64,000 bases of DNA from an uncultured Bacteroidales bacterium (GTDB lineage Bacteria > Bacteroidota > Bacteroidia > Bacteroidales > Paludibacteraceae): assembly GCA_934667275.1 (NCBI GenBank), contig CAKULK010000004.1, positions 62,001 through 126,000 on the forward strand. The letters are read 5' to 3'. Below the pieces are notes generated by a model. That model saw only the letters and a program-made list of their open reading frames with translations. It was not told the DNA's origin and did no database searches. The position numbers and the translations under genes are program-made. Positions 1 through 9,948 of this stretch are shown in pieces (position 1 is the first letter of the stretch; every line of letters begins with the position of its first letter).

Positions 1-95
1 CGCAAGAGAAGGGCCTTGTTGTTGTAGAACATCGCATATTCCCTCCAAAAGAAGAGAAAGCGTTAGAACTTGTCAGTCAGCATACGACCGACTAA
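1..95 (+). CDS. 3' end of an unidentified gene (partial)
   Basis: An open frame read from base 3 ends at a TAA at 93-95 and gives about 30 residues rich in Val, Glu and Lys, ending in HTTD. The start lies before the window. A strong hairpin terminator begins 19 bases after the stop, which supports this frame as the real 3' end of a gene. The fragment is too short to assign to a family. Confidence 0.55.
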   Translation, partial: QEKGLVVVEHRIFPPKEEKALELVSQHTTD

Positions 96-113
96 ATCGT
101 TTTGCAAACAGAG

Positions 114-143
114 TAGCAGGTCGCAGAAATATGCGACCTGCTA
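114..143 (+). terminator. Rho-independent terminator
   Basis: A perfect 12-bp stem (TAGCAGGTCGCA pairing with TGCGACCTGCTA) closes a 6-nt loop and is followed by a T-rich tract. It sits just after the stop of the partial gene at the window start. The rest of 144-598 is AT-rich, and I see no credible gene in it. Confidence 0.85.
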
Positions 144-303
144 TTTGTGTGTTTTCAACATATTACAATGACCACACATCGTTTCAGACAGTCCCTACTT
201 CGCGACCTAATATAACTAAATACGGGAATCGAAATGACAACACACTAAAAGTACATTTCCGTATTTTACATTCTATTTATTACCAATCTAATACGGTAAA
301 ATT

Positions 304-352
304 AAGGACAACCGTCCTTGCGTTCCTGTATTTTGTGGACAGCCGTCCTTGC
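304..352. repeat. Direct repeat of a small dyad
   Basis: Two near-identical copies of GGACARCCGTCCTTGC start at 306 and 337, 31 bp apart. Each contains its own dyad (GGAC...GTCC), so the pair looks like tandem operator half-site pairs or two mini-hairpins. About 100 bp further on (445-468) lies an imperfect A/T-rich palindrome centred on TGCA. The function is unknown; the repeats lie about 250-290 bp upstream of the potA promoter. Confidence 0.5.
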
Positions 353-598
353 AAAAGGGCGATTTTTGTATCATCTTTGCACCGTCTTTCGATAGTTTTA
401 TTGTATTAGGTGCATTTTTATTACGCTATTAATCAAATAATTACAAAGAAAATGCATTTTTTCTTTTGTCAAAGTGTAGTTTTTTGCCCTTTTTTGCGTT
501 ATATATATGGAGGGGTATATCAGAAATTAGAGAATCAGGGAATATAGAGTAGCAGGAGAGACAAAAGAAAGATGTTTTGCGGAAAAATGGAGGGAATG

Positions 599-629
599 TT
601 GCATAAATGCGTGTTTTTTTGTACTTTTG
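599..629 (+). promoter_or_regulatory. Promoter of potABCD operon
   Basis: TTGC (599-602), 19 bp, then TACTTTTG (622-629). The -7 box matches TAnnTTTG exactly, and the -33 box differs from TTTG. Transcription would start near 635, leaving a leader of about 58 nt before potA. Confidence 0.6.
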
Positions 630-692
630 CGCCCAAATTCAAAACAGGAATTTATGCGTTTTACATTTTGTGTACCATAGTAGAAAAAGCAA

Positions 693-2153
693 ATGCAAAA
701 ACCGGATTATATCATTGAGGTGAATCACGTCTCGAAACAGTTTGAAGACGGCAAATTCGCCTTAGACGATGTAAGCCTCTCGATAAAGAAAGGCGAGTTT
801 GTAACCATCCTGGGTCCTTCGGGCTGCGGTAAGACCACGTTGCTGCGCTGTATAGCGGGCTTTCAGGTGGCCACCGACGGCGATATCCTGCTCAACGGCG
901 AGGATGTGACCCAGATGCCTCCGCACCAGCGACCCGTGAATACGGTGTTCCAGAAGTACGCACTATTTCCCCATTTGAACGTGTATGACAATGTGGCTTT
1001 CGGTCTGAAACTGAAGAAGATGGACAAGAAAGTCATCGCCAAGAAAGTGAAGCAGGCGCTGAAGACCGTCGGCATGACGGATTATGAGTACCGCGATGTG
1101 GACAGCCTGAGCGGCGGTCAGCAACAGCGTGTGGCGATAGCGCGTGCTATCATCAACGAGCCCGAGGTGCTGCTGCTGGACGAGCCGCTGGCGGCACTCG
1201 ACCTGAAGATGCGCAAGGACATGCAGATGGAGTTGCGCGAGATGCACGACAAGTTGGGCATCACGTTTATCTACGTGACGCACGACCAGGAGGAGGCACT
1301 CACGCTGAGCGACCGCGTGGTGGTGATGCGCGAAGGCAAGATACAGCAGGTGGGCACGCCGACAGACGTATATAACGAGCCGCAGAACTGCTTTGTGGCG
1401 GACTTTATCGGGGAGAGCAATATATTGGACGCGACGATGGTACGCGATGAAGTGGTGAACTTCTGCGGACGCGACTTCGAGTGCGTGGACAAAGGTTTCG
1501 GGGAGAATCAGGAGGCGGATGTGGTAGTGCGCCCCGAGGACCTGTACTTGGGCAAAGAGAAGCCCGAAGTGATAGGCACGGAGGACGACCCGTGGCAGTT
1601 GCATGCAGAGGTGAAGAGTTGTATCTTCAAGGGCGTGCACTACGAGATGACGGTGGAGACGGACAACGGCTATGAACTGATGATTCAGGACTACCATGCC
1701 TTTGAGCCGGGCAGCCGTGTAGGGCTGTTGGTGAAGCCCGAAGACATACAGGTGATGAAGAAAGAGCGGCTGTGCAACACCTTCAAGGGCGAGATGCTGG
1801 AGGGGCACAAGGTGCTGTTCCTTGATGAGGAATGGGAGGTGCCGGAGCGTATGGCAGAGCGGTTCAGCGTGGGTGAGAAAGTGGAGGTGGAGGTGGATTT
1901 CAACCGCGTGAACCTGCAGGACGACGAGGAAGACGGCGTGCTGTGCGGTGAGGTGCATTTCATCCTGTACAAGGGCGACCACTACCATCTGACGGTGCGC
2001 ACCGATGACGGCGACGACATCTACGTGGACACCAATGATGTGTGGGACGATGGCGACCGCGTGGGTATCCGCGTGGCACCAAGTTACATCAGACTATATA
2101 AGGTACCAGAGGCGCAAGGCGCAAAGGAGCAAGCGGGAGATGAAAGCAAGTAA
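693..2153 (+). CDS. potA: Spermidine/putrescine ABC transporter ATPase PotA
   Basis: This is the ATP-hydrolysing subunit of the PotABCD polyamine importer on the cytoplasmic face of the inner membrane. Walker A GPSGCGKT is at residues 41-48, followed by the LSGGQQQR signature and Walker B VLLLDEP with a downstream switch His (THD). At 486 aa it is about 110 residues longer than typical PotA. The excess is C-terminal: two TOBE-like blocks resemble each other ([12 protein letters not shown] near 325 and [12 protein letters not shown] near 440), so the regulatory domain appears duplicated. It is the first gene of the operon and overlaps potB by 14 bp. Confidence 0.93.
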   Translation: MQKPDYIIEVNHVSKQFEDGKFALDDVSLSIKKGEFVTILGPSGCGKTTLLRCIAGFQVATDGDILLNGEDVTQMPPHQRPVNTVFQKYALFPHLNVYDNVAFGLKLKKMDKKVIAKKVKQALKTVGMTDYEYRDVDSLSGGQQQRVAIARAIINEPEVLLLDEPLAALDLKMRKDMQMELREMHDKLGITFIYVTHDQEEALTLSDRVVVMREGKIQQVGTPTDVYNEPQNCFVADFIGESNILDATMVRDEVVNFCGRDFECVDKGFGENQEADVVVRPEDLYLGKEKPEVIGTEDDPWQLHAEVKSCIFKGVHYEMTVETDNGYELMIQDYHAFEPGSRVGLLVKPEDIQVMKKERLCNTFKGEMLEGHKVLFLDEEWEVPERMAERFSVGEKVEVEVDFNRVNLQDDEEDGVLCGEVHFILYKGDHYHLTVRTDDGDDIYVDTNDVWDDGDRVGIRVAPSYIRLYKVPEAQGAKEQAGDESK

Positions 2154-2946
2154 TTGGAAGATGATGTTGCAGTCGCGCCGCACATGGGCGTGGCCATACG
2201 CACTGTTCTTGGTGTGCCTGGTGTTGCTGCCGCTGGTGATGATTGCGGTGTACGCCTTCACCGACCCCGAGGGGCACTTCACGTTGATGAACTTTGTGAG
2301 TTTCTTCACCAAGTCGGAGGCGATAAACACGTTCATCTACTCGCTGGCTATTGCGCTGATAACCACGATAATATGCCTTGTATTGGGCTACCCTGCCGCA
2401 TATATCATGGCGATGGCGGACTTCAAAACGCCGCAGGTGATGGCGATGCTGTTCATACTGCCGATGTGGATAAACTTCCTGCTGCGTACGATTGCGACGG
2501 TGGAGTTGTTTCACATGTTCGGGCTGCCGTTGGGCGAGGGGGCGTTGCTGTTCGGTATGGTGTACGACTTCCTGCCGTTTATGATTTACCCCATCTACAA
2601 CACGCTGCAAAAGATGGACATGAGTCTGATTGAGGCGGCACAGGACCTGGGGGCAAGCCGCAGCCAGGTGTTCATGAAGGTGACGCTGCCGCTGTCGATG
2701 CCGGGGATATATTCGGGCATCGTGATGGTGTTCATGCCGACGGTTTCGACCTTTGCCATCTCGGAGTTGCTGACGCACAACAAGGTGACGCTGTTCGGTT
2801 CGCTGATACAGCGCAGTTTCGGCGAAGGCGGTATAGCGATGTGGAACTACGGAGCGGCGTTGTCGCTTATCATGCTGATAATCATAGGTGTAACCAGTTT
2901 CTTCGGCGGAGGCGACTCTGACGACGACATCAACCGACTGCGATAA
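2140..2946 (+). CDS. potB: Spermidine/putrescine ABC transporter permease PotB
   Basis: Inner-membrane permease of the polyamine importer. I chose the ATG at 2140 (MKASNW), which overlaps the end of potA and gives 268 aa, the family size; the frame is open further upstream but there it only shadows potA. The first membrane helix follows ([19 protein letters not shown]). An EAA loop ([20 protein letters not shown]) contacts the ATPase. The C-terminus ends in an acidic SDDD stretch one base before potC, so translation is probably coupled. Confidence 0.92.
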   Translation: MKASNWKMMLQSRRTWAWPYALFLVCLVLLPLVMIAVYAFTDPEGHFTLMNFVSFFTKSEAINTFIYSLAIALITTIICLVLGYPAAYIMAMADFKTPQVMAMLFILPMWINFLLRTIATVELFHMFGLPLGEGALLFGMVYDFLPFMIYPIYNTLQKMDMSLIEAAQDLGASRSQVFMKVTLPLSMPGIYSGIVMVFMPTVSTFAISELLTHNKVTLFGSLIQRSFGEGGIAMWNYGAALSLIMLIIIGVTSFFGGGDSDDDINRLR

Positions 2947-2947
2947 G

Positions 2948-3805
2948 ATGGAGCGATACAAGAAATCGAAAGTGGAGAAGCGCAGCCTCGGTTCGCGCAT
3001 TGCAGGGCAGGCATATTTGTGGCTGCTGCTGGTGGTGCTGTATGCTCCTATCTTGCTGATTATCATCTTCTCGTTCACGCAGAGCAAGGTGTTCGGCAAC
3101 TGGGAAGGCTTTACGCTCGGGCTGTACAAGAACCTGTTTACGGGCTACGATGCCGCAGCGCAGGTGCGGGTGGACCCGAACCTGTACCGTGCCATCTTCT
3201 ACACGGTGGTGATTGCGCTGACGGCGGCGACTATCTCGACCTTCCTCGGCACGCTGGCGGCGATAGGTATCTACAACATGCGGTCGCGCGAGAGGAAGAT
3301 AATGACGTTCCTGAACAGCATACCGATGATTAACCCCGACATACTGACGGGTATCAGCCTGTTCCTGCTGTTCGTGTTCCTCGGTATCAGTCGCGGCTTC
3401 GGCACGGTAATAGCGGCGCATGTGGTGTTCTGCACGCCGTATGTGGTGTTGAGTGTGATGCCGCGTCTGACAAAGATGAACCCCAATATCTACGAGGCGG
3501 CACTCGACCTCGGGGCGACACCGTTCCAAGCCTTGCGCAAGGTGATGATGCCCGAGTTGTGGCCAGGGATGATTAGCGGTTTCATACTGAGTCTGACACT
3601 GAGTATCGACGACTTCGGGGTGACGTTCTTCACCAAGGGCAGCAACGGCTTGGAGACCCTCTCCACGTTCATCTACGCCGATGCGCGCAAGGGCGGTCTG
3701 ACGCCGGAGTTGCGACCGCTGTTCTCGCTGATATTCCTCACCATACTGGTGCTATTGATAATCATGAATATACGTACTCATAAACAACAGAATAAAACAA
3801 AATGA
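2948..3805 (+). CDS. potC: Spermidine/putrescine ABC transporter permease PotC
   Basis: Second permease of the PotABCD complex, 285 aa, with about six membrane segments. The EAA loop EAALDLGATPFQALRKVMMP is present in the second half. The start lies one base after the potB stop, and the stop overlaps the potD start in an ATGA. The short basic C-terminal tail (HKQQNKTK) is cytoplasmic. Identity rests on family motifs and on the complete A-B-C-D gene order. Confidence 0.92.
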   Translation: MERYKKSKVEKRSLGSRIAGQAYLWLLLVVLYAPILLIIIFSFTQSKVFGNWEGFTLGLYKNLFTGYDAAAQVRVDPNLYRAIFYTVVIALTAATISTFLGTLAAIGIYNMRSRERKIMTFLNSIPMINPDILTGISLFLLFVFLGISRGFGTVIAAHVVFCTPYVVLSVMPRLTKMNPNIYEAALDLGATPFQALRKVMMPELWPGMISGFILSLTLSIDDFGVTFFTKGSNGLETLSTFIYADARKGGLTPELRPLFSLIFLTILVLLIIMNIRTHKQQNKTK

Positions 3806-5133
3806 AAAAGTTCTTATTTGCCGTAGTGCTGATGGCACTGCCTTGTTTCGTGGTAACCAACCTGAATGCCGCTGACCGTGCGCACACCCTGAAGGTGTAC
3901 AACTGGGCGGACTATATAGACATGGACAACGTGCTCAACACGTTCCCCGACTGGTACTACCAGCAGACGGGCGAGAAGGTGGAGATTCTCTACCAGACCT
4001 TCGACATCAACGAGTCGATGCTTACCGAGATAGAGAAAGGACACGAGGACTACGATGTGATTTGTCCGTCGGAGTATATCATCGAGCGTATGTTGCGTCA
4101 AGGGCTGCTGTTGCCCATCAACAAAGACTTTGGCAACACGCCCGACTATACCACCAATGTGGCACCGTTTGCCGTGGAGAAGTTCCAAGAGATGGCTCCC
4201 GCGGGGTCGGACATCAACGTGTCGGACTACACTGTGGGCTATATGTGGGGCACGACAGGCGTGCTGTACAACACCAAATACGTGGATGCAGCCGACTTGC
4301 AGTCGTGGTCGTTTCTGACCAACCCCAAGTTCGCGGGCAAGATATTTATGAAAGATGCGTTCCGTGACATCTATTCGGGCGTGGTGCTGTATGCTTACCG
4401 CAACGAGATTGCCCGCGGAGAGGTAACCCGCGAAGACCTTGTGGCACACATCACGCCGGAGCGTATTCAGCGTGTGGAAGATACACTGAAACTGGCAAAG
4501 GATAATATCGCCGGTTGGGAAGTGGACTTCGGTAAGGAAGAGATGTGCAAAGGCAATACATGGATGAATGTGTCATGGTCGGGCGATGCACAATGGGCAA
4601 TTGATGAAGCCGCAGAGGGCGTTGAACTGAAGTATATCGTACCTGTTGAGGGGTCGAATGTCTGGTTCGACGGCTGGTGTATTCCTAAATATGCGGTGAA
4701 CACCAAGGCGGCAAGTTACTTCATCAACTATATGTGTATGCCCGAGAACGCTATCCTCAATATGGAGGAGATAGGCTATGTGAGCGTCATCGCTTCGCCC
4801 GAGATATTGGATTGGGCAGACGATGAGGAGATTGAGGAGACCGCCGACCTGAGTTACATCTTCGGAGAAGGGGCTACCGCCGTACACGCCAACCAAGTGC
4901 TGTATCCCGACAAGAGCGTGATTGACCGTTGCGCCCTGATGCACGACTGCGGCGACGAGACCGAGGCGATGCTGGCGATGTGGTCGCGCGTGAAAGGCGA
5001 CAACCTGAGCATGGGACTGGTGATATTCATCATCGTAGTGCTCGTGCTGGTAGTGGCATTTGCCGTATTCCAGACTCTGACCAAAAAGCGTCAGCGCGAT
5101 ATGCAGCGCAGACGCAAGAACCATAAGAAATAA
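3802..5133 (+). CDS. potD: Polyamine-binding protein PotD with C-terminal membrane anchor
   Basis: Substrate-binding protein of the polyamine importer, with an N-terminal signal peptide ending near NLNA and the family opening LKVYNWADYID. The conserved core (YDVICPSEYIIERM, VGYMWGTTGVLYN, WFDGWCIPKYA) fits spermidine/putrescine binding. Most PotD proteins are about 350 aa; this one is 443 aa. The excess is at the C-terminus, where a single hydrophobic helix (MGLVIFIIVVLVLVVAFAVF) is followed by a very basic cytoplasmic tail. The only Cys in the signal region follows Pro and makes a poor lipobox, so the protein seems tethered to the inner membrane by its C-terminus instead. Confidence 0.9.
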   Translation: MKKFLFAVVLMALPCFVVTNLNAADRAHTLKVYNWADYIDMDNVLNTFPDWYYQQTGEKVEILYQTFDINESMLTEIEKGHEDYDVICPSEYIIERMLRQGLLLPINKDFGNTPDYTTNVAPFAVEKFQEMAPAGSDINVSDYTVGYMWGTTGVLYNTKYVDAADLQSWSFLTNPKFAGKIFMKDAFRDIYSGVVLYAYRNEIARGEVTREDLVAHITPERIQRVEDTLKLAKDNIAGWEVDFGKEEMCKGNTWMNVSWSGDAQWAIDEAAEGVELKYIVPVEGSNVWFDGWCIPKYAVNTKAASYFINYMCMPENAILNMEEIGYVSVIASPEILDWADDEEIEETADLSYIFGEGATAVHANQVLYPDKSVIDRCALMHDCGDETEAMLAMWSRVKGDNLSMGLVIFIIVVLVLVVAFAVFQTLTKKRQRDMQRRRKNHKK

Positions 5134-5142
5134 GTCGATAGT

Positions 5143-8067
5143 ATGAGATACAAGCGATTGTTCTTGGCTGTTATCCTGTCGGCGGCTTGCCTTGTGCAGG
5201 TCGGCGCACAGGACTACGAAGCCGACTTCCTGCGGGTGAAGCAGGCATTCGAGGAACGCTCGTCCGTGGCGCAGGCAGACCTCAAGACATACCTCAACAC
5301 CTACCCCTACACCACCTACGCCGACGAGGTGCGTATGATGCAGGGCGTGCTGTACGTGGAGAAGCAGAAGTACAAGCAGGCGGACAAAGCCTTCGACAAG
5401 GTCAACCCCAGGTACCTGTCGCGTCAGGGCGAACCGATGTTCTACTTCTACAAGGGCTACTCCAAGGTGCAGCAGAAGCAGTACAAGGAAGCAATCGCTT
5501 GCATGACACGCCTCAAGAACAAGCAGAACCCCTACACCACGCAGGCTAAGTACTACGCCGGCTACTGCTACTATTGCACGCAGGACTACTCCCACGCTAT
5601 GGCGGAGTTCCTTGCTGTGGAGCAGACGGGCGCATTCCGCAAGATAGCACCCTACTACATCGTGCAAATGTACTATGCACAGCGGCAATATGACAAAGTG
5701 TATGAACGTGCAGAAAGACTGTTGACAGACTATCCGGACAACGAAAATAATGATGAGTTGCACCGTATATTGGGTGAGATATACTATCAAGACAGCGTCT
5801 ATACCGATGCCATACGTCATTTGGAAGCCTATCGCGTAGCGCGTCAGAAACAGAAAAAAGAATTGCTGCGCAACGATATGTATCTGCTCGGTATGGCTAA
5901 CTACAAGACGGGCAACTATCAAGAGGCTATTGACAACCTCCGTCAAGTTAAGCAGAAGCAGGACTCTATCTCCGAGAACACCTGCCTACACCTTGGACAC
6001 AGTTACCTGCGTATCGGCGACCTCGAGAAAGCCAAATTGTCGTACTCGGCGGCTATGCAGTTCCGCCTGAACGACCGTCTGCGCGAGGAAGCGATGTACA
6101 ACTACGTACAAATCACCTACCTGCAAGGCTCTGCACTCGGCGAAAGCATCAAGGCTTTTCAGGATTTCCTGCGCGAATATCCCAATACCGCTTACGCCAA
6201 CAAAGTGTATGCCTTGATGGCAGATATGTATGTGAGCAGCCGCAACTATAAAGCCGCATTAGAAGCCTTGAGCGGAGTAAGCAACCCCAATGCCAAGATG
6301 ATAGAAACAATGCAGTATCTGCGCTATCAAATAGGGGTGGACGCTTTCTTGCAAGAAAAGATGCAAGATGCCGTACAATGGATGAGCCAAGTGATTCAAA
6401 ATGCGCCAAAACCATCCACATTTAAGACCGAAGCCTATTATGTACGCGCAGAAGCACAATACCGGCTCACCCAATATGATGCCTGCCTACAAGACTTGCA
6501 AACCTACGACAACCAACCTAATGTTTCAGAGTCGGAAAACCGTACAGCCTCCCTCTATTTAAGAGGATATGCCTATTTCAACCGCAAAAAGTTGGCAGAG
6601 GCAGAGCAGGTATTCCGCTGGTATATAGCCGCAGCAGATAAATCAGATGCCACGTACTCCGATGCCATGAACCGAATTGGTGATTGTCTGTTCAACACAC
6701 GTAAGTTCGCTGATGCATGTGCAATGTATCAGCAAGTGGCAAAGACAGGCAGCACGGGTGCGGACTATGCCTTGTTCCAATGCGGATATGCACAAGGGTT
6801 GCAACATAAATACAATGACAAAGTGCAGACTATGGAGACATTAGTAAGAGACTATCCGCACTCCGATTATGCCGCAAATGCCTTGTATGAAGCGGCTCGC
6901 GCCCAACTGCAAATGGAACATAACACTGAGGCTATTGATGCCTATACACGGCTGTTAGGGCAATATCCGCACAGCAACAAAGCCCCGAAAGCATCGTTGG
7001 AATCAGGTATGACATACCGAACCTTGAAGCAGTACAACAAAGCAATTGCTGCTTTCAAAACCACCATTGAGAGATACGTAGGCAGCGAAGAAGCGTACTC
7101 CGCTTTGGAAGGGTTGGAGCAAGTGTATGTAGAGACCAATAATGTGGACGAATACTTGGCATATACCAAAAGTCTCAACAAGATGAATATGAAATCAGTC
7201 AGCAAAGAAGACTCATTGGTGTATGTGACCGCAGAATTGCAATATATGTTAGGCAACTATGCACAGGCAGCAGCAGGTATGGTCACCTATCTTACTCGTT
7301 TCTGCCCGGATGGACGCTATTGTCTCAAGGCGCAATACTATGCAGCCAATAGTTACTACCAACTCAAACAGTTCGACCAAGCCATTGACCAATATAGTGC
7401 ATTGGCAGAGATGAGCGGCAATCCATATATGGAAGAAGCATGCATGCGCGTGGCTGAACTAAGTTATGACAAACAAGAGTATCATACCGCCCTCTATTAT
7501 TTCCGCAAAATGCAACAGATAGCATCATCCAACAAGATGCTCCACACAGCCCAATTGGGTGTACTTCGCTGCAGTTTCTATTTAGGCGATGATGCTACCA
7601 CTATTGACGTAGCATCGGATTTGTTGGACCAAACAAATCTGCCTGATGATATACGGAAAGAGGCACTATACAACCGTGCCAAAGCCTATTGGAAAGGCGG
7701 GCAGTACGGACTATCCATTGCAGACCTCACCCCATTGGCAAAAGAGGTGCGCACCGCCAACGGAGCCGAGGCTAAATACCTGCTGGCAGATTGCTACTTC
7801 CATCTTGGCGCCATGGATACAGCAGAACAGGAAATCATGTCGTTCACGCAGATGCAGACCAGTCAGCAGTATTGGTTGGCACGAAGTCTGATATTGCTTT
7901 CCGATATCAATGTACAGCGTGGAGACTTGTTTCAAGCCAAACAATACTTGCTGGCATTGCAATCAAACTACCAACGGCAAGATGACATACAGACGATGGT
8001 GCAAGAACATCTCAATGCGCTTGTCCAAGCAGAAGAAACAACCACAGAACAGGAGGATGAACTATGA
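5143..8067 (+). CDS. Large tetratricopeptide-repeat protein, secreted
   Basis: A 974-residue protein with a signal peptide (MRYKRLFLAVILSAACLVQVGA) followed almost entirely by TPR-type helical pairs, for example YKTGNYQEAIDNLRQV and YRTLKQYNKAIAAFKTTIERY. TPR arrays act as protein-binding scaffolds, here in the periplasm or at the inner leaf of the outer membrane. It starts 9 bp after potD and overlaps the next gene (an outer-membrane barrel) by ATGA, so the two are translationally coupled and probably partners. The link with polyamine transport is positional only, and no enzymatic motif is visible. Confidence 0.85.
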   Translation: MRYKRLFLAVILSAACLVQVGAQDYEADFLRVKQAFEERSSVAQADLKTYLNTYPYTTYADEVRMMQGVLYVEKQKYKQADKAFDKVNPRYLSRQGEPMFYFYKGYSKVQQKQYKEAIACMTRLKNKQNPYTTQAKYYAGYCYYCTQDYSHAMAEFLAVEQTGAFRKIAPYYIVQMYYAQRQYDKVYERAERLLTDYPDNENNDELHRILGEIYYQDSVYTDAIRHLEAYRVARQKQKKELLRNDMYLLGMANYKTGNYQEAIDNLRQVKQKQDSISENTCLHLGHSYLRIGDLEKAKLSYSAAMQFRLNDRLREEAMYNYVQITYLQGSALGESIKAFQDFLREYPNTAYANKVYALMADMYVSSRNYKAALEALSGVSNPNAKMIETMQYLRYQIGVDAFLQEKMQDAVQWMSQVIQNAPKPSTFKTEAYYVRAEAQYRLTQYDACLQDLQTYDNQPNVSESENRTASLYLRGYAYFNRKKLAEAEQVFRWYIAAADKSDATYSDAMNRIGDCLFNTRKFADACAMYQQVAKTGSTGADYALFQCGYAQGLQHKYNDKVQTMETLVRDYPHSDYAANALYEAARAQLQMEHNTEAIDAYTRLLGQYPHSNKAPKASLESGMTYRTLKQYNKAIAAFKTTIERYVGSEEAYSALEGLEQVYVETNNVDEYLAYTKSLNKMNMKSVSKEDSLVYVTAELQYMLGNYAQAAAGMVTYLTRFCPDGRYCLKAQYYAANSYYQLKQFDQAIDQYSALAEMSGNPYMEEACMRVAELSYDKQEYHTALYYFRKMQQIASSNKMLHTAQLGVLRCSFYLGDDATTIDVASDLLDQTNLPDDIRKEALYNRAKAYWKGGQYGLSIADLTPLAKEVRTANGAEAKYLLADCYFHLGAMDTAEQEIMSFTQMQTSQQYWLARSLILLSDINVQRGDLFQAKQYLLALQSNYQRQDDIQTMVQEHLNALVQAEETTTEQEDEL

Positions 8068-9803
8068 AACGACAGATGCTGATATGGTGTGCAATAGCGT
8101 GCCTTACAACCGCTTATGCACAAAAAAACGACACTACTATCAATCGCGTAGTTACTGTGGAACGGGATTTTCAACCCGTTATTCAAAACGCGGGCAAACT
8201 AAACATCAATCCATCGGTAATAGAGAGGGAACAAACTCTGAACCCCGTGGTGTACTCAACCTACTCTGCACCTTTATCCATCGGATTCAACGTGCATCCA
8301 TTGCAGGCTGCAGAGACGAATTTCGCGGCACAATCGCCTCTACAGGGATTTGTGGACGGAGCCATCGGGCACCGCAATACACATTTCGGATTCGGTTATC
8401 GCATAGCCGAAAAGAAGAAAATGTCGCTTGACCTCTTTGCCAACCACGATGCTATGTGGGGACGACAAACACTCTCTCAAACCCAACTTGGGATGGTGGT
8501 GACACGCCACTTTTCGGCAGCAGACCTTTACTTCGGCGTTGATGGAAACAACGAATACTATTCTCTATACGGACGTTACTATAACGGTGATTCCACAGGG
8601 TTCTACCACAAAAGTAATAACCTGACTATCAATAAAATATCTGATATGTCAACAGCCGATTGGCAGGACAGTTGGTTGGTGAATACACGCATCGGCATCC
8701 ATTCACGCGGCAATGTGGCAGTACGCTACGACCTCAATACCGGCTATTCGGCATATATCCTGCCTGATGCCGCCACAGAACATCAGATACGTACCCGACT
8801 AAATGCAACTTGGGCTATTAATGATGCACATAATGCCGGATTGAATTTTTATGCGCAAGACAATCTCTATACCATCAGCGATAGTTTACATCTCTCCAAA
8901 GATGCCTACCATAATCGCCACAATTTCTGGATAGAGCCTTTCTATGCCTATACAGGCACCAATTTTCGCATTCATGCGGGCGTGAACTTTGACTTTAACC
9001 TCGGTACGGGTGCGATGATGAGTTCGCGTCAGGACATCAGTTTCGCTCCATCGCCTAATGTATCATTCGAATGGTTTATCATGAAAGAGATACTGAATCT
9101 CTACGGAACGGCAAAAGGACACTATGGAACAGGAACATTGCTCGAATATATGCAAACCAATCGCTATATGGATATTACAGAGGGAATCACCACCAATCAT
9201 GTGGATGATTATACCCCCGTTGATGCCCAACTCGGTTTTAAGATTCGCCCGATTTCAACGATGGTATTAGACATATATACAGGCTACGCCTACCTTATGA
9301 ACCAGCAGACATTAGTTGCTCCAAGCGTGCAATTCAATACACATTATTCACAATCCTATTTGCATTTTTATTACTCCAATTTGCAATGCTGGAAAGTGGG
9401 GGCGAAGCTACATTATCATTGGCGTGACATATTGGATATTCATCTATCAGGAAACTACTACCATTGGATTGGCATGAATTCGGAAATGTACACCAACCTC
9501 GTAGGAGTATATGACCGCCCATCATGGGATGCACACTTACGCATCGATGCACATATTGACAGCAAATGGAGTATCTACTCCGACAATACATTTGTCGGCT
9601 CACGCCGTGCTTTCACCACAGATGGAACCGATGAGACTCTACAACCTATCATCTCTCTGAATCTCGGAGCATCTTACGCCATCAATCGATGGTTGACTAC
9701 ATATATACAACTCAACAACTACCTTAACCGTACCAATGATTTGTACTATGGCTATCAAGCGGAAGGATGCCACTTCTTGCTAGGCGCAAAGTATCAATTC
9801 TAA
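8064..9803 (+). CDS. Outer-membrane beta-barrel protein (TonB-receptor-like)
   Basis: A 579-aa protein with a signal peptide ending in AYAQ. After a short N-terminal segment (VERDFQPVIQNAGKLNINP) it is dominated by alternating aromatic/polar strands and ends in Phe (LLGAKYQF), the usual outer-membrane barrel signature. There is no full carboxypeptidase-like domain and no classical plug motif, so it is shorter than a SusC. It is coupled to the preceding TPR gene by a 4-bp overlap. The substrate is unknown. Confidence 0.75.
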   Translation: MKRQMLIWCAIACLTTAYAQKNDTTINRVVTVERDFQPVIQNAGKLNINPSVIEREQTLNPVVYSTYSAPLSIGFNVHPLQAAETNFAAQSPLQGFVDGAIGHRNTHFGFGYRIAEKKKMSLDLFANHDAMWGRQTLSQTQLGMVVTRHFSAADLYFGVDGNNEYYSLYGRYYNGDSTGFYHKSNNLTINKISDMSTADWQDSWLVNTRIGIHSRGNVAVRYDLNTGYSAYILPDAATEHQIRTRLNATWAINDAHNAGLNFYAQDNLYTISDSLHLSKDAYHNRHNFWIEPFYAYTGTNFRIHAGVNFDFNLGTGAMMSSRQDISFAPSPNVSFEWFIMKEILNLYGTAKGHYGTGTLLEYMQTNRYMDITEGITTNHVDDYTPVDAQLGFKIRPISTMVLDIYTGYAYLMNQQTLVAPSVQFNTHYSQSYLHFYYSNLQCWKVGAKLHYHWRDILDIHLSGNYYHWIGMNSEMYTNLVGVYDRPSWDAHLRIDAHIDSKWSIYSDNTFVGSRRAFTTDGTDETLQPIISLNLGASYAINRWLTTYIQLNNYLNRTNDLYYGYQAEGCHFLLGAKYQF

Positions 9804-9845
9804 TCACAGATGGGAAATGAAATACAGCATGTTTTTCAAAAGATA

Positions 9846-9877
9846 TTTGGCGATACAAGAAAAAAGCAGTAACTTTG
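9846..9877 (+). promoter_or_regulatory. Promoter of mdh
   Basis: TTTG (9846-9849), 20 bp, TAACTTTG (9870-9877): a full match to the Bacteroidota -33/-7 promoter. The -7 box is embedded in AAAAGCAGTAACTTTGCG, a longer string that recurs at two other promoters in this window. Confidence 0.8.
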
Positions 9878-9948
9878 CGAGTTGAATAGAAACCCTTGGG
9901 GGCTCTGATAGAAAAATAGAAATTGTGTAACTTATAAACAATAGATTT

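Noticed and set aside
131..409. A 92-codon open frame after the first terminator
   Set aside because: It starts inside the terminator loop, has no promoter or family resemblance, and covers AT-rich DNA with dyad repeats.
963..1988. A 341-codon leftward frame inside potA
   Set aside because: It is opposite an intact Walker/signature ATPase, with His/Leu/Val-rich low-complexity composition typical of an antisense shadow.
4573..5946. A 457-codon leftward frame across the potD/TPR junction
   Set aside because: It spans the boundary of two well-supported genes on the other strand and has no recognisable domain.
5143..8067. A suspected composition change inside the TPR gene near 5700, possibly a recombination joint
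   Set aside because: Base counts of sample lines on both sides overlap (55% at 5281 and 55% at 7261), so the impression is not supported.
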